Positions 60,602-64,000 of a DNA stretch of 64,000 bases are shown here, in pieces. The position numbers were made by a program, and so were the translations under genes. The DNA comes from Vitis vinifera (lineage: Eukaryota > Streptophyta > Magnoliopsida > Vitales > Vitaceae). How positions within the stretch are numbered: position 1 is the stretch's first letter; every line of letters begins with the position of its first letter. The notes beneath the pieces are model-generated. The model saw only the letters and a program-made list of their open reading frames with translations. It was not told the origin of the DNA and searched no databases. The stretch is from NCBI RefSeq assembly GCF_030704535.1, contig NC_081809.1, positions 1,009,501-1,073,500 of the forward strand, read 5' to 3'.

Positions 60602-61264
60602 GACCTTCTATGGATGTTACAGGAAAACCCCTCTACCTCTTTATGTAAAGGTCAAACTCCTGTCGTCACAAACTGTCTGTAGTTTTCATTCTTTTCTCTA
60701 GTTTTTAGTAATGGAAAACACCAGGATGCCAATTTAGAAATTAATATTCAATTGACACCCAGCAATAAACTCAACCATTAGCCAACAACATTGACTACAG
60801 CCCAACAGAAACGTGTCCTCTCTTCCTTTTGAAAGTCGTATCATTTTCAAGTTCTCATTTTTGAAAATGAGAATTTTCTTGATGTATTCACTTGAATCGC
60901 CATCCTTCTCTCATCCAATTCCTGATCAATGCTCATTCAATTCATGGTGGCAGGTGGTCGGTATTGGCTGCTGTCTCTCTCTCTCTCTCGCTCTCTATAA
61001 TGAAGGGAAAAATTGATGGGTGCTCCACCAATAAAACCAGCCAAAAAGAAATAAGAAAATGAGGCAATGAGACGAGGCTGAGAAAACAATATTTTGAAAT
61101 TACAGTTGATGAAAAAGGCGAGGTGGCCCCCATCATTAGCCTCCAAAGTCATCTAACCTTCCCAAAGGATGTTTGAAAAAAAGAGGCTAAGACACGGAGC
61201 ATATTTCATTCTACCCAAAAGCCTGAACTCCATTCTCATCCACTTTCTCAGACCATCTCCACAA
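60602..61264. other. Intergenic/promoter DNA before the CRK gene
   Basis: Contains a (CT)n tract at 60973-60998 and no other recognised feature. An upstream in-frame ATG at 61169 would extend the CRK N-terminus by 32 residues but would bury the signal peptide. Confidence 0.5.
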
Positions 61265-63895
<2,631 letters not shown>

Positions 63896-64000
63896 TCTTG
63901 AAGAGACAGCAGAATCCTAACTACAGATCTTGAGGCAATTGCCCTTTGAATTGGGATTGGTTTTTGGCATATAGGAGAGAAAAAATGCAGGTATTCCCTT
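63896..64000 (+). other. 3' untranslated region of CRK gene (window ends)
   Basis: Sequence directly after the CRK stop; no polyadenylation signal before the window edge. Confidence 0.6.

Noticed and set aside
61169-61264. Upstream ATG (61169) as CRK start
   Set aside because: It would place 32 mostly polar residues before the hydrophobic signal peptide. The ATG at 61265 opens a standard signal sequence.

Overview
This is a nuclear segment from a dicot plant. The features pointing there are split genes with GT-AG introns, AT-rich intergenic DNA, plant-only families (CRK receptor kinase, group-S1 bZIP with its conserved uORF peptide, TenA_E, GRAS), and many plant transposons. Gene content and LINE-rich introns fit grapevine (Vitis), but that species call is inference.

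Layout, left to right. Positions 1-6161 are a decayed LINE (plus strand) inside an intron of a minus-strand bromodomain/WD-repeat gene. Its 5' exons lie at 6553-13419 and its remainder lies left of the window. Intron 1 of the coding region holds a four-copy tandem repeat split by a TIR element. 13.7-18.5 kb is gene-free. A GH17 beta-1,3-glucanase (plus) occupies 18613-19811. 20-35.4 kb is a transposon graveyard: Tourist-like MITEs with TAA/TTA target duplications, a degenerate Copia (about 22.25-26.93 kb), and a 1.34 kb PIF/Harbinger-like element with an internal 98-bp tandem repeat. It also holds a 746-bp island between 30-bp direct repeats.

A group-S1 bZIP gene (35885-36349) has a 30-codon uORF in its leader that carries the sucrose-control peptide signature. 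Next come a TenA_E thiamin-salvage enzyme gene (minus, 37932-39961) and a GRAS pseudogene (minus, 41115-50574). The GRAS copy is cut near codon 21 by a young 7.6-kb Copia with a perfect 5-bp target duplication, and it also carries three frameshifts. A 4.7-kb hAT element with an 8-bp target duplication follows (51467-56192). Its transposase is largely open but has a broken splice donor near the 3' end. The window ends with two plus-strand genes: an ER-anchored E2 ubiquitin-conjugating enzyme of the UBC32 type (56919-60412) and a CRK2-like receptor kinase (61265-63895).

There is no operon logic; the genes are independent. The most informative points are the bZIP leader, with predicted sugar-controlled translation, and the exact insertion boundaries of several mobile elements, including a 19-bp LINE tail bounded by a 20-bp duplication. 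No tRNA, rRNA or CRISPR was recognised. I did not find a convincing undescribed system.
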